Assembly: GCA_964427415.1 (NCBI GenBank)
Contig: CAYRUH010000007.1
Location: 43,336-107,335, forward strand
Direction of reading: 5' to 3'
Length of the DNA stretch: 64,000 nucleotides
Source of the DNA: Lentisalinibacter sp964427415
GTDB taxonomy: Bacteria; Pseudomonadota; Gammaproteobacteria; Steroidobacterales; Woeseiaceae
Under the pieces are notes generated by a model. That model searched no databases. It had not been told where the DNA came from and saw only the letters and a list, made by a program, of their open reading frames with translations. Position numbers and translations under genes: made by a program. Position 1 is the stretch's first letter; each line of letters starts with the position of its first letter. This document shows, one piece after another, positions 51,533-59,419 of this stretch.

Positions 51533-52579
51533 ATGAGAACCGGACATCTGCTCTTCATCCCGCTGGCAGTGCTCGCTTCGGCCTGCGCCAGCACCGGCGT
51601 GCAGACCGCGGGCGATGCGCCCTCGGCATCAGCACCCGCATCGCCGGATTACCGGGAAGTCGAAAACCCGCGTTTTACGGCCATCCGCGACGCGGACGAT
51701 AAAGCGGGGCGTGACCGCCTCGCCATCCTCGCCATGCAGGGCGAGTACGTGGTGGACTTCCACTTCACCGAGACCGTCCCGCTCGCCGCCGGCTACGAGC
51801 GCCGCGACGACAAGAACAGCGGCGGCTACGAGGTGGTCTTCGTCGCCGAGGACAGCGACCAGCGCATCGTCCTGCAGCACCTGCTGGTCATGCCGGGCGG
51901 TCACGTCATCAAGCACTGGCGTCAGGACTGGGTCTACGAGGCCGACGAGCGCTTCGAATTCGTCGCCGACCAGACCTGGCAGGTCAGTGCCATCGAACCG
52001 GAGAAGACCGCCGGCGCCTGGACCCAGTGCGTCTACGAAGTCTCCGACGCACCGCGCTACTGCGGCACCGGTAAGTGGAATCACCGCTATGGCGTCTCCA
52101 CCTGGACCAGCGACCGCAGCTGGCGGCCCCTGCCGCGCCGCGAGTACACCAAGCGCGAGGACTACAACGCGCTGAACGCCGAGAACCGGCATACCGTGAC
52201 TCCCCATGGCTGGACCCACGAGCAGGACAATACGAAAACGGTGCGCGACGGCCGCGAGGCGGTGGCGACACTGGTGCGTGAATTCGGCTTCAACGACTAT
52301 CGCACTATCACCGGCTTCGATTTCGACCCGGCGCGGGATTACTGGGAGAGGACTGCTGATTACTGGGCACGGGTGCGCGAGGCCTGGGACCGGCGCCTGG
52401 CGAACGGAGCCACCCTGGTGCTGACGACGGAGGTCGACGGCATGCCGATCATCCAGGGCACCTTCGCACAGGCCGCGAAGGCGCAACAGATGAGCGTCGA
52501 CGAGCAAGTCGACGCCATCGAGAGCCTGCTTGCGAAGTGGACCCGGAGCGGCACCGACGCGAGCCTGGCCGCCAATTGA
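51533..52579 (+). CDS. DUF6607-type lipoprotein
   Basis: A 348-residue lipoprotein (lipobox SAC at about 16-18) with a low-complexity linker, then a globular region. The conserved stretches are YVVDFHFTETVPL, VMPGGHVIKHWRQDW and the VTPHGWTHEQDN/W-x6-DWER-like segments. This resembles DUF6607 proteins, which I recall beside TonB heme receptors, as here. Role unknown; perhaps a periplasmic heme handler or surface accessory. Confidence 0.7.
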   Translation: MRTGHLLFIPLAVLASACASTGVQTAGDAPSASAPASPDYREVENPRFTAIRDADDKAGRDRLAILAMQGEYVVDFHFTETVPLAAGYERRDDKNSGGYEVVFVAEDSDQRIVLQHLLVMPGGHVIKHWRQDWVYEADERFEFVADQTWQVSAIEPEKTAGAWTQCVYEVSDAPRYCGTGKWNHRYGVSTWTSDRSWRPLPRREYTKREDYNALNAENRHTVTPHGWTHEQDNTKTVRDGREAVATLVREFGFNDYRTITGFDFDPARDYWERTADYWARVREAWDRRLANGATLVLTTEVDGMPIIQGTFAQAAKAQQMSVDEQVDAIESLLAKWTRSGTDASLAAN

Positions 52580-52584
52580 ATGCC

Positions 52585-52625
52585 GGGGACGGTTGACCCG
52601 ATTCCGGATCGAATCAGCCGTCCCC
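52585..52625. terminator. Bidirectional terminator candidate between DUF6607 gene and nirS
   Basis: GGGGACGG and CCGTCCCC form an 8-bp GC stem around a 25-base loop that itself holds a smaller inverted repeat (GATTCCGGATC type). It lies between convergent stops with a weak T-rich tail (GTCTCTT) on the plus side. Confidence 0.6.
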
Positions 52626-52631
52626 GTCTCT

Positions 52632-54767
52632 TCAGTACACGTCCTCCACGGTGTTGTGGACGTTGAACTTGCCGGTCGGCGTCACGATGTCCGGCCCCTT
52701 GATGACGGACTTCAGCGTCCGGGTCTTGTCGTCCACCACCACGATGGCGGACTCCTCCTCCTTGCCGCTCCAGACCGAGAACCAGACCTCGTCGCCGGCC
52801 ACGTTGTACTCCGGCTGGACGATGCGCTTCGGCCCCGGCCCCAGATCGGCCCACTCGGCGATGGGCAGCACTTTGTAACCGGCCTCCAGGTCATCGATAT
52901 AAAAGACGGCGACACTCTGGGAGACGCCTTCCTCGGGGTTCAGCGGCGTGTCCACCCACAGATTGCCGGACTCGGGATGGGTCTTGACGAACAGCGAGCC
53001 GCCGCCCTGGCCCTGCAGCACCCGCACGGCCTTCCACGCGTGCTGCGGATGCCCCTCCGGGTCGGTACCGATGAAGGTGATGTCGGCGTTGCCGAGGGCA
53101 CTCGTCACCCACACCGGCCCGTACTCCGGATCCACCAGGTTGGCGCCGCGGCCCGGATGAGGAATCTTCTCCACGTCCACCAGCGCCTCGAGTTCGCGCT
53201 CCCGCGCATCCACCACTGCGATCTTGTCGGACTGGTTCGCCGCCGTCAGGAAGTAGCGCCCGCTTGAATCCCAGCCGCCGTCATGGAGGAAGCGGGCCGC
53301 CGAGATATCCGTGACGGTGAGGTTTTCGATATCGGCATAGTTCACCAGCAGGATGTGGCCGGTCTCCTTCACGTTGACGATGAACTCCGGGTGCTCGTGG
53401 GAAGCGACAATGGCCGCCACCCGCGGCTCCGGGTGATACTCCTGGGTGTCCACCGTCATGCCGCGGGTGGAAACCACCTTCAGCGGCTCCAGCGTATCGC
53501 CCTCCATGATCACGTACTGGGGCGGCCAGTAGGCGCCGGCAATTGCGTACTTGTCTTCATAGCCCTTGTACTTCGATGTCTCCACCGAGCGGGCCTCGAG
53601 GCCGATCTTGATCTCGGCCACGACCTGCGGCGGATCCATCCACAGATCGATCATGTCGATGCGCCCATCCCGGCCGATGGTATAGATATAACGACCGGAG
53701 GCCGAGGGCCGCGAGATGTGCACCGCGTAGCCCGTCGGCACGATGGAGACCACCTCCTTGGTGTCGCCGTCGATGATGGCCACCTGGCCGGCGTCGCGCA
53801 GTGTGACGGCGAAGAAGTTTGCCGTGTTCCGGTCATGCTGCGGCTCCGTCGGGCGTTCCTCCGGCGGTACCATCACCTCCCAGGTCTCTTTCATCTTCGC
53901 GAGACCGAACTCCGGCGGCTCCGGCGGCTCCTGCTGCAGAAAGCGGGCCATCATGTCGATCTCCCCCTCGGTGAGCTCACCGGAGGTACCCCAGTTCGGC
54001 ATGCCGGCAGGCGAGCCGTAGGTAATCAGCGCCTGCAGATATTCGGTGCCCTTCTCCCGGGTGATCTCCGGGGTCAGCGGCTTGCCGGTGGCGCCCTTGC
54101 GCAGCACGCCGTGGCAGCCCGCACAGCGCTCGAAGTAGACCCGCGTGGCCGTCTTGTACTCCGCCTGGCTCAGCGCCGGCCCTTCGGGCTCCATGCGCTG
54201 GCGCACGTCCTGCGGATCCATCGGTGAGGGCGTGCCGCGATAGCGCATCTCGCCCTCGGTCGCGCCGGGGTGGCGCTCACCGGTTGCCCGATCCTCGGCC
54301 ACGGTGCCCGTACGCACCGCCGCCACTTCGCCGGCGCCGAACGCCGACGCCTCGTTGCCCCAGGTATTGGTCACGTAGGTCAGGATCGCGGCCACCTCCT
54401 CGTTGTCCAGATGACCCATCGGCGGCATCACGGCGTTGTATGGCTGATCGTTCACCGTGATCGGCCCGGCGAGACCGAGGATCACCGTTTCGATCGCCCG
54501 CGTGCGGTTCTCCATCAGGTAGTCGGAGTCCGCCAGCGGCGGGAACGCGCCGGGCAGGCCCCGCCCCGTCGGCTGGTGACAGCCGGCGCAGTGGGTGCGA
54601 TAAAGCGTCTCGCCCGCGCTCATGAGTTCCGCGACGTCGTCCGTGGCAGTCTCCGCGCGGTGTACCTGCGCGTCCTGGGCGGACAGCCCGGCGGCGAGAC
54701 CGAGTGCCATGACGGCACCGGCCACCAGCCACGGGCCTGTGCGGCGTAATTTTTCCTGCCTCGTCAT
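52632..54767 (-). CDS. nirS: Cytochrome cd1 nitrite reductase with extra N-terminal cytochrome c
   Basis: A 711-residue periplasmic enzyme reducing nitrite to NO. It has a signal peptide (about 1-30), a first cytochrome c domain with C60-x2-C63H, and a second c domain with C215-x2-C218H. The d1 eight-bladed propeller follows (about 305-711) with NirS blocks AVHISRPSASGRYIYTIGRDG, YHPEPRVAAIVASHEHPEFIV, HPGRGAN and the terminal TPTGKFNVHNT. Ordinary NirS has one c domain (about 560-600 residues); the extra one is a NirC-like domain fused in front. AAGGAGG lies seven bases before the ATG. The TonB receptor gene ends 27 bases upstream. No heme d1 synthesis genes are in the window. Confidence 0.93.
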   Translation of the reverse strand: MTRQEKLRRTGPWLVAGAVMALGLAAGLSAQDAQVHRAETATDDVAELMSAGETLYRTHCAGCHQPTGRGLPGAFPPLADSDYLMENRTRAIETVILGLAGPITVNDQPYNAVMPPMGHLDNEEVAAILTYVTNTWGNEASAFGAGEVAAVRTGTVAEDRATGERHPGATEGEMRYRGTPSPMDPQDVRQRMEPEGPALSQAEYKTATRVYFERCAGCHGVLRKGATGKPLTPEITREKGTEYLQALITYGSPAGMPNWGTSGELTEGEIDMMARFLQQEPPEPPEFGLAKMKETWEVMVPPEERPTEPQHDRNTANFFAVTLRDAGQVAIIDGDTKEVVSIVPTGYAVHISRPSASGRYIYTIGRDGRIDMIDLWMDPPQVVAEIKIGLEARSVETSKYKGYEDKYAIAGAYWPPQYVIMEGDTLEPLKVVSTRGMTVDTQEYHPEPRVAAIVASHEHPEFIVNVKETGHILLVNYADIENLTVTDISAARFLHDGGWDSSGRYFLTAANQSDKIAVVDARERELEALVDVEKIPHPGRGANLVDPEYGPVWVTSALGNADITFIGTDPEGHPQHAWKAVRVLQGQGGGSLFVKTHPESGNLWVDTPLNPEEGVSQSVAVFYIDDLEAGYKVLPIAEWADLGPGPKRIVQPEYNVAGDEVWFSVWSGKEEESAIVVVDDKTRTLKSVIKGPDIVTPTGKFNVHNTVEDVY

Positions 54768-54794
54768 CTGTCTCCTCCTTGACGGTCGACGGGA

Positions 54795-57152
54795 CTACCA
54801 ATCCCGGTGCAGACCGATCGAGAAATGCCTCCCCGGCTGCGCGAGGATCGGCAACACGGGGTCCTGCGGGGTGAGTCCGCGCACATCGGCCCAGCGCCAG
54901 TAGCGCCGGTCGGTGAGGTTACCGATGCCGAGGGTGAGCGTGAGGCGGTCGCCGACGAGGCGCGTGGCATAAAGATCGACCACGCCGTATCCGGCCGGCT
55001 CGAAGCGCTCGCCCTCGGTCTGGTCCTGCCGGGACCAGCCGTCGGTGAGCGTGAGCACGGCGCGCAGCCCCATGCGATCGTCGTCCGAGCGCCACTGCGC
55101 GCCGAGGATCGCCTGGGCCGGACCGACGCTGCCGAGCGGCTCACCGGTGACCCGGTTCTCGCCCTCGGCCAGGTAGGCCGCGGCCTCCAGGGTCAGGCCG
55201 CGCAGCCGGCCGCCGGGCGTGAGCGATCCGCGCATCTCCATGCCGCGGATCCGCGCCCGGTCGATATTGCGGGACTGGAACAACAGCCGGCCGCTGTCCG
55301 GGTCCACGCCGATGCGCGCTTTGGTCTCGATGAAATCGTCGTAGTCGGTCTGGAATACCGCGACCGCGAACCGGGTCAGCCGGCCTTCCCGGCGCAGTCC
55401 CGCCTCCCAGCCGTCGGAGGTCTCGGAGCGCAGCTCCGGGTTGGGCAGTGCCCGGATGTTGAACAGCGGGATATCCAGGCCGATGTTCGCGTCTTCGAAA
55501 GGCGGCGCACGGAAACCCCTGGCGTACTGCACGAACAGGTCGGTCCGCGTGCCGGCACGGTAGAGGAGGCCGAGCTTCGGCGAGACGTCCGACACCGAGA
55601 CGGAGACCGGCTCGACCGCCGGGTTGTCCTCCCGGTAGATGGCATCCGGCTCCGGATCGAGTCGGTTCTCGTCGTAACGCAGGGCCGCCGACAGCGTCAG
55701 CGGTCCCTTCGTCACCTGGTCGGACAGCCACAGGCCCAGTTCCCGGGTCGCGGTCACGGGGAAGTCCCGCAGCGGGAATTCCTCGCCGAGGATCCGGTGA
55801 TCGGTGGAGCCGTCGAGGAGGTTCCGTGACAGCCCGTCCCGGATCTCCTCGGTCCGCCGTTCGGTCCACTCCGCACCGAGGCCCAGACGATGGGACCAGC
55901 CGCCGGCGTCGAGCGCTTTCCACAGCTCGAACTCGCCGCCGCGTAACCGCTGCTCGTAGTCGAATTCGCGCAGGAGGCTGACGGGCATGGATGCCGCGGC
56001 CCGCTCGTCGATCGTATCCTGATCGACGTCGGCCGAGGCGTGGAAGACCCGCAGCAGCGCCTCGTCCAGCCAGGGCAGCGATGTCGGCAGGCGGTACTCC
56101 GCGCTCGCCAGCTCGAATACGGACCGGTCCTCGCCCGTGAGCGCGGTCGTCGTGGCGAATCGCCCGGTGCCGAGCACCGAGCGGATGTCGCTGTCTACCG
56201 CCGCGCCCTGCCGGAGCAGCGTCACGCGCCAGTCGTGGCCGGCGCCGTTCCGTCCGGAGACCCCGATCAGTCCGGCGTCACGGCGATAGCTGCGCTCATC
56301 CGCAGGACCTGCTGCGCCGGCTGCCTCCCTGGCGCCGCCGTCGCGGTACGCACCGGCCAGCGACAGCGCGAGTGCGCCGTCGTCCTTCGACCAGTGCAGT
56401 CCGCCGGTAAGATGGGAGCTGTCGTCGCGGCCGTGGCGTACCAAACCGGCCTCTCCCCCGGTGCCGGTATCGGAGTCGCGATCGGTGTCTCGGTCGGCCA
56501 CCATGGCAGCCGACGGGGCGCCGCGGGTGCGTACCGCCACCACGCCGCCCAGGGCCGAGCTGCCATAGAGTGCCGAGGCGGGCCCGCGTAGGATCTCGAT
56601 GCGCCCGACCAGCGCCGGATCGATGAAGTCCCGCGTGGCGTTGGAGAAACTGCCGATCGCGAAATGCTCGGACACCGGCACGCCGTCTATCTCCAGCGCG
56701 ACCCGGTTGCCGCCGATGCCGCGGATCGAGACGCCCTCGGCGCCGAAACGCGAGCCGGCCCCCTGGTGGCTCACACCGGGCACGAAGCGGAACAGGTCGG
56801 GCAGCGACGTGCTCAGCGTCGCATCGAGTTCCGCGCGGGTGATCACCGTGACGTCCGCGGCCACGTCCCGCAGCGGCGTGCGGTAACGGGTGGCGACGAC
56901 GACAATCTCCTCGAGCGGCGCTGCCCGAGCCGAAGACGCCGGGGCCTCTGCCGCGACGGCGGGTGCGCTCATCGTCAGCAGCCAGGTCAGCNNNNNNNNN
57001 NNNNNNNNNNNNNNNNNNNNNNNNNNNNNNNNNNNNNNNNNNNNNNNNNNNNNNNNNNNNNNNNNNNNNNNNNNNNNNNNNNNNNNNNNNNGCCAGGTCA
57101 GCGGCCGGGCGGCGGCCGCGGTGAGCGTCAATGCTGTCCGTCGATCGTCCAT
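54795..57152 (-). CDS. TonB-dependent receptor, nirS-linked heme-receptor paralogue
   Basis: About 748 residues once the scaffold join in the signal peptide is collapsed; removing 111 bases keeps frame. The plug shares SIRGIGGNRVALEIDGVP, IGSFSNATRDFIDP and RIEILRGPASALYGSSALGGVV with the hemP-linked receptor. The barrel has YARGFRAPP and LPNPEL and ends HFSIGLHRDW. It is clearly a paralogue of the heme receptor but located before nirS and behind an FNR-type promoter. Its -10 and FNR box place transcription start at or next to the ATG. Substrate: heme or a related tetrapyrrole is likely; this is inference. Confidence 0.88.
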   Translation of the reverse strand: MDDRRTALTLTAAAARPLTWXXXXXXXXXXXXXXXXXXXXXXXXXXXXXXXXXXLTWLLTMSAPAVAAEAPASSARAAPLEEIVVVATRYRTPLRDVAADVTVITRAELDATLSTSLPDLFRFVPGVSHQGAGSRFGAEGVSIRGIGGNRVALEIDGVPVSEHFAIGSFSNATRDFIDPALVGRIEILRGPASALYGSSALGGVVAVRTRGAPSAAMVADRDTDRDSDTGTGGEAGLVRHGRDDSSHLTGGLHWSKDDGALALSLAGAYRDGGAREAAGAAGPADERSYRRDAGLIGVSGRNGAGHDWRVTLLRQGAAVDSDIRSVLGTGRFATTTALTGEDRSVFELASAEYRLPTSLPWLDEALLRVFHASADVDQDTIDERAAASMPVSLLREFDYEQRLRGGEFELWKALDAGGWSHRLGLGAEWTERRTEEIRDGLSRNLLDGSTDHRILGEEFPLRDFPVTATRELGLWLSDQVTKGPLTLSAALRYDENRLDPEPDAIYREDNPAVEPVSVSVSDVSPKLGLLYRAGTRTDLFVQYARGFRAPPFEDANIGLDIPLFNIRALPNPELRSETSDGWEAGLRREGRLTRFAVAVFQTDYDDFIETKARIGVDPDSGRLLFQSRNIDRARIRGMEMRGSLTPGGRLRGLTLEAAAYLAEGENRVTGEPLGSVGPAQAILGAQWRSDDDRMGLRAVLTLTDGWSRQDQTEGERFEPAGYGVVDLYATRLVGDRLTLTLGIGNLTDRRYWRWADVRGLTPQDPVLPILAQPGRHFSIGLHRDW
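56981..57102. other. Scaffold join: 100 N flanked by an 11-bp overlap inside a signal peptide
   Basis: GCCAGGTCAGC appears immediately before and after the N run (56981-56991 and 57092-57102). Collapsing one copy plus the Ns removes 111 bases (37 codons), keeps the receptor frame and yields a normal signal peptide, so probably no sequence is missing. Confidence 0.85.
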
Positions 57153-57158
57153 GGCTGC

Positions 57159-57228
57159 AGACTAGACGCCTCGCACCACAGGCACCTTGATCCAGGTCAA
57201 GGCGGATGCCGGCGATGCGCCGCATAGT
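57159..57228. promoter_or_regulatory. Divergent FNR-type promoter with one central box
   Basis: TTGATCCAGGTCAA (57187-57200) is flanked by two -10-like hexamers: TAGTCT on the minus strand (57164-57159) and CATAGT on the plus strand (57223-57228). The box centre is exactly 41.5 bases from the first base of both start codons (57152 and 57235). Neither start has a Shine-Dalgarno sequence, so class II activation with leaderless or near-leaderless mRNAs is predicted. Confidence 0.72.
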
Positions 57229-57234
57229 CCGCGC

Positions 57235-58548
57235 ATGCCCGGCGAATCCCGCATCGATTGCTGCGCTGTGCCCGCACCGACGACGGGCGTGCAGCAGAGT
57301 CATGTTTTTCCCTCGACGAGCACATTCCGCCGGCCGTTCGGGGAGACCGCGTTCGTCGATGCCGCCAGGCGCAGCAACGCCGTACCGATACCGCATCCGC
57401 TGGCACTCGAGGTGTGCGCGCCCCGCGGACTGCGGCTGATCCACGGCGTGCCCGCCGCGTACTCCCGGGCGGCGGGCGAGATGTACGTGGAACGGCTGTT
57501 GCGCCAGATCGAGAGGATCGCACCGCTGTTCGATCGGGACCGGGACGTGGTGCAACTGGTGCTCGAACACTTCAGCGGCCTGCTGGACATCGGGCAGGTA
57601 CTGCGGATCGTCGACAGCCTCGGCCGCCAGTTCCATTTCTGCGCGGATCCCGCGCGCGAGTTCCGCGTCGCCTTCGGCGGCGCGCCACCCGGCTTGGCCG
57701 AGATCCGGCGCTTCGCAGAGGCGGGCCTGAACCGGGCCGCGCTCTCCGTGACGGTGCCGGGCCGGCGCTCGGCAGCGCTGCGCGGGCGCAGCATCGAGCC
57801 GGCACTCGAGGCGCTGTCCGCCTGCCGCGACGCAGGCTTGCGCAGCACGGCCCTGACCCTGCGCTTCGACTACGCGGCCTACGAGCCGCAGATCGCCGCC
57901 GACACGGTAGCCGCGCCCGTGGCCGAGCGGCCCGGGCGCATCTCGCTGACCGGCCGGGCCTTGTCCCAGGTCGCCGGGACGATTCATCGCGCGCTCGCCG
58001 ACCAGGGCTATCTCATGATCGGGCCCGACGAATACGCCCTCCCCGGGGACGATATCGCCATTGCCGCGGCGACCGGCCGGCTCGGTATCGGCCCGAGCGG
58101 TTACTGCACCGCCGGCGATTGCGACGTCCTCGGCTTCGGCGCCGGCGCCCTCAGCCGCATCGGCGACGTGTGGTGCCGTAACCTCGCGGAGGTGCGCGCC
58201 TGGGAGAGCGCGATCGACGCCGAGCGGCTGCCGCTGTGCTGCGGCCACCGGCTGGACGCGGAGGAGCGCCTGCGCGCCGATATCGTCCGCGATCTGCTGT
58301 GCCGCCGGCGTATCGACATCCGGGCCGTCGAACGACGCTGGCAGGTGGACTTCGCCGGCCACTTCGCTGCAGAGCTCGCGAGGCTGCGCAGGCACGAGGA
58401 ACTGGGCCGGATCGCGATCGCTCCCGACGAGCTCCGGATCGTATCGCAGGACGGGGATGCTATCCGTATAATCGCGCTGTGTTTCACGCCCGACCATCCG
58501 CAGCCCGGCGCCGCAGGGCCGCATCCCGCCCCGAACGGACTGCACTGA
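57235..58548 (+). CDS. HemN-like protein lacking radical-SAM cysteines
   Basis: A 437-residue protein aligned by eye to oxygen-independent coproporphyrinogen III oxidase HemN along most of its length. Shared landmarks are PFGETAFVDAARR near the N-terminus, QIERIAPLF, DQGYLMIGPDEYALPGDDIAIA, GYCTAGDCDVLGFGAGALSRIGD, IVRDLLCRRRIDI and the final IALCF. But the CxxxCxxC cluster site (HIPFCxxxCxxC in HemN) is replaced by EVCAPRGLRLIHG, and the GGGTP SAM motif by EHFSG. So it cannot bind the usual cluster and is not a working HemN. It is followed 16 bases later by fnr, with an FNR box upstream. Function unknown; heme or porphyrin binding is possible. Confidence 0.82.
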   Translation: MPGESRIDCCAVPAPTTGVQQSHVFPSTSTFRRPFGETAFVDAARRSNAVPIPHPLALEVCAPRGLRLIHGVPAAYSRAAGEMYVERLLRQIERIAPLFDRDRDVVQLVLEHFSGLLDIGQVLRIVDSLGRQFHFCADPAREFRVAFGGAPPGLAEIRRFAEAGLNRAALSVTVPGRRSAALRGRSIEPALEALSACRDAGLRSTALTLRFDYAAYEPQIAADTVAAPVAERPGRISLTGRALSQVAGTIHRALADQGYLMIGPDEYALPGDDIAIAAATGRLGIGPSGYCTAGDCDVLGFGAGALSRIGDVWCRNLAEVRAWESAIDAERLPLCCGHRLDAEERLRADIVRDLLCRRRIDIRAVERRWQVDFAGHFAAELARLRRHEELGRIAIAPDELRIVSQDGDAIRIIALCFTPDHPQPGAAGPHPAPNGLH

Positions 58549-58564
58549 AACCCGGCGCAGGCCC

Positions 58565-59341
58565 ATGTCGCCGGGGAGGCCCGGCTTGACCGCCGAACCC
58601 GGCGCACTGGAACGCCGTGCCGGCATCCTCGCGGACGACGGTGACGAGCTCAATTTCTGCAGTACCTGCGCCTTCTCGTCCGCCTGCCTCGAGAGCGGCT
58701 ACGACAAGTCGCGTCTGCTGGAACTCCATGTCCTGGTCGAGCACGTGGGGCCCTATCGCGAGGGCGAGCATATCTTCCGCGAGGGCGACGAGTTCAACGC
58801 GATTGCAGCGGTGCGCGCGGGCACCGTAAAGACCTATGTGACGGATCTGGCCGGGCGCGAGCAGATCCAGGGTTTTTTCCTGCCCGGCGAGGTCATCGGG
58901 CTGAACGCCATCTCGCAGGCGCGCTACCCCTGCAACGCCGTGGCGCTGGACAGCGTGCTGCTCTGCCGCTTCTCGTTCCCGCGCATGGCCACGCTGGCCA
59001 CCCGCATGCCGGGCCTGCAGCAGCAGCTGTTCCGCCTGCTCAGCGAGGACATCGGCAAGGCCACCATGCTGGCAGGCGATTTCACCGCCGAGGAGCGCAT
59101 GGCGGCGTTCCTGCTGATGCTGTCCCGCCGCTATGCCGCCCGCGGCCTGTCGCCCACCCGCATGCGCCTCACCATGGCGCGCACGGACATCGCGAACTAC
59201 CTGCGCCTCGCGGCCGAGACGGTGAGCCGCATCCTGAAGCGCTTCCAGGAGAACGGCCTGATCCGCGTGGACAGGCGCGAGGTCGAGTTGCTGGACCTGC
59301 CGGGTCTGAACGCGCTGGCCCGGAACGTGCTGCGCAACTGA
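58565..59341 (+). CDS. fnr: Fnr, oxygen-sensing CRP-family regulator
   Basis: A 258-residue regulator with N-terminal cluster cysteines C32, C35 and C41 (FCSTCAFSSACL) and the fourth at C134 (LLCRF). The C41-to-C134 spacing equals C29-to-C122 of E. coli FNR, so a 4Fe-4S oxygen sensor is expected. A cyclic-nucleotide-like domain and dimer helix follow, then an HTH with E218-x2-S221-R222 (AETVSRILKRF), the residues that read TTGAT half-sites. Three matching sites lie in this region, including one before norB and one before the HemN-like gene that precedes it, so it is probably autoregulated. Confidence 0.93.
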   Translation: MSPGRPGLTAEPGALERRAGILADDGDELNFCSTCAFSSACLESGYDKSRLLELHVLVEHVGPYREGEHIFREGDEFNAIAAVRAGTVKTYVTDLAGREQIQGFFLPGEVIGLNAISQARYPCNAVALDSVLLCRFSFPRMATLATRMPGLQQQLFRLLSEDIGKATMLAGDFTAEERMAAFLLMLSRRYAARGLSPTRMRLTMARTDIANYLRLAAETVSRILKRFQENGLIRVDRREVELLDLPGLNALARNVLRN

Positions 59342-59349
59342 CCCTCCAC

Positions 59350-59363
59350 TTGATCTGGATCAG
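59350..59363. promoter_or_regulatory. FNR box before norB
   Basis: TTGATCTGGATCAG matches TTGAT-4-ATCAA with one change in the last base. It lies 57 bases upstream of the norB ATG. At class II spacing the start of transcription would be near 59398, with only a weak -10 (CACCAT at 59386). Confidence 0.7.
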
Positions 59364-59419
59364 GGCGCGCCGGCCGCGCCCGGCACACCATCTCCCCCGA
59401 TCTCTGGAGGAGACTGGAA

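Noticed and set aside
57187..57234. Start of the HemN-like gene at TTG 57187
   Set aside because: That codon lies inside the FNR box; the sixteen extra residues show no HemN similarity, whereas ATG 57235 begins just ahead of the conserved region.
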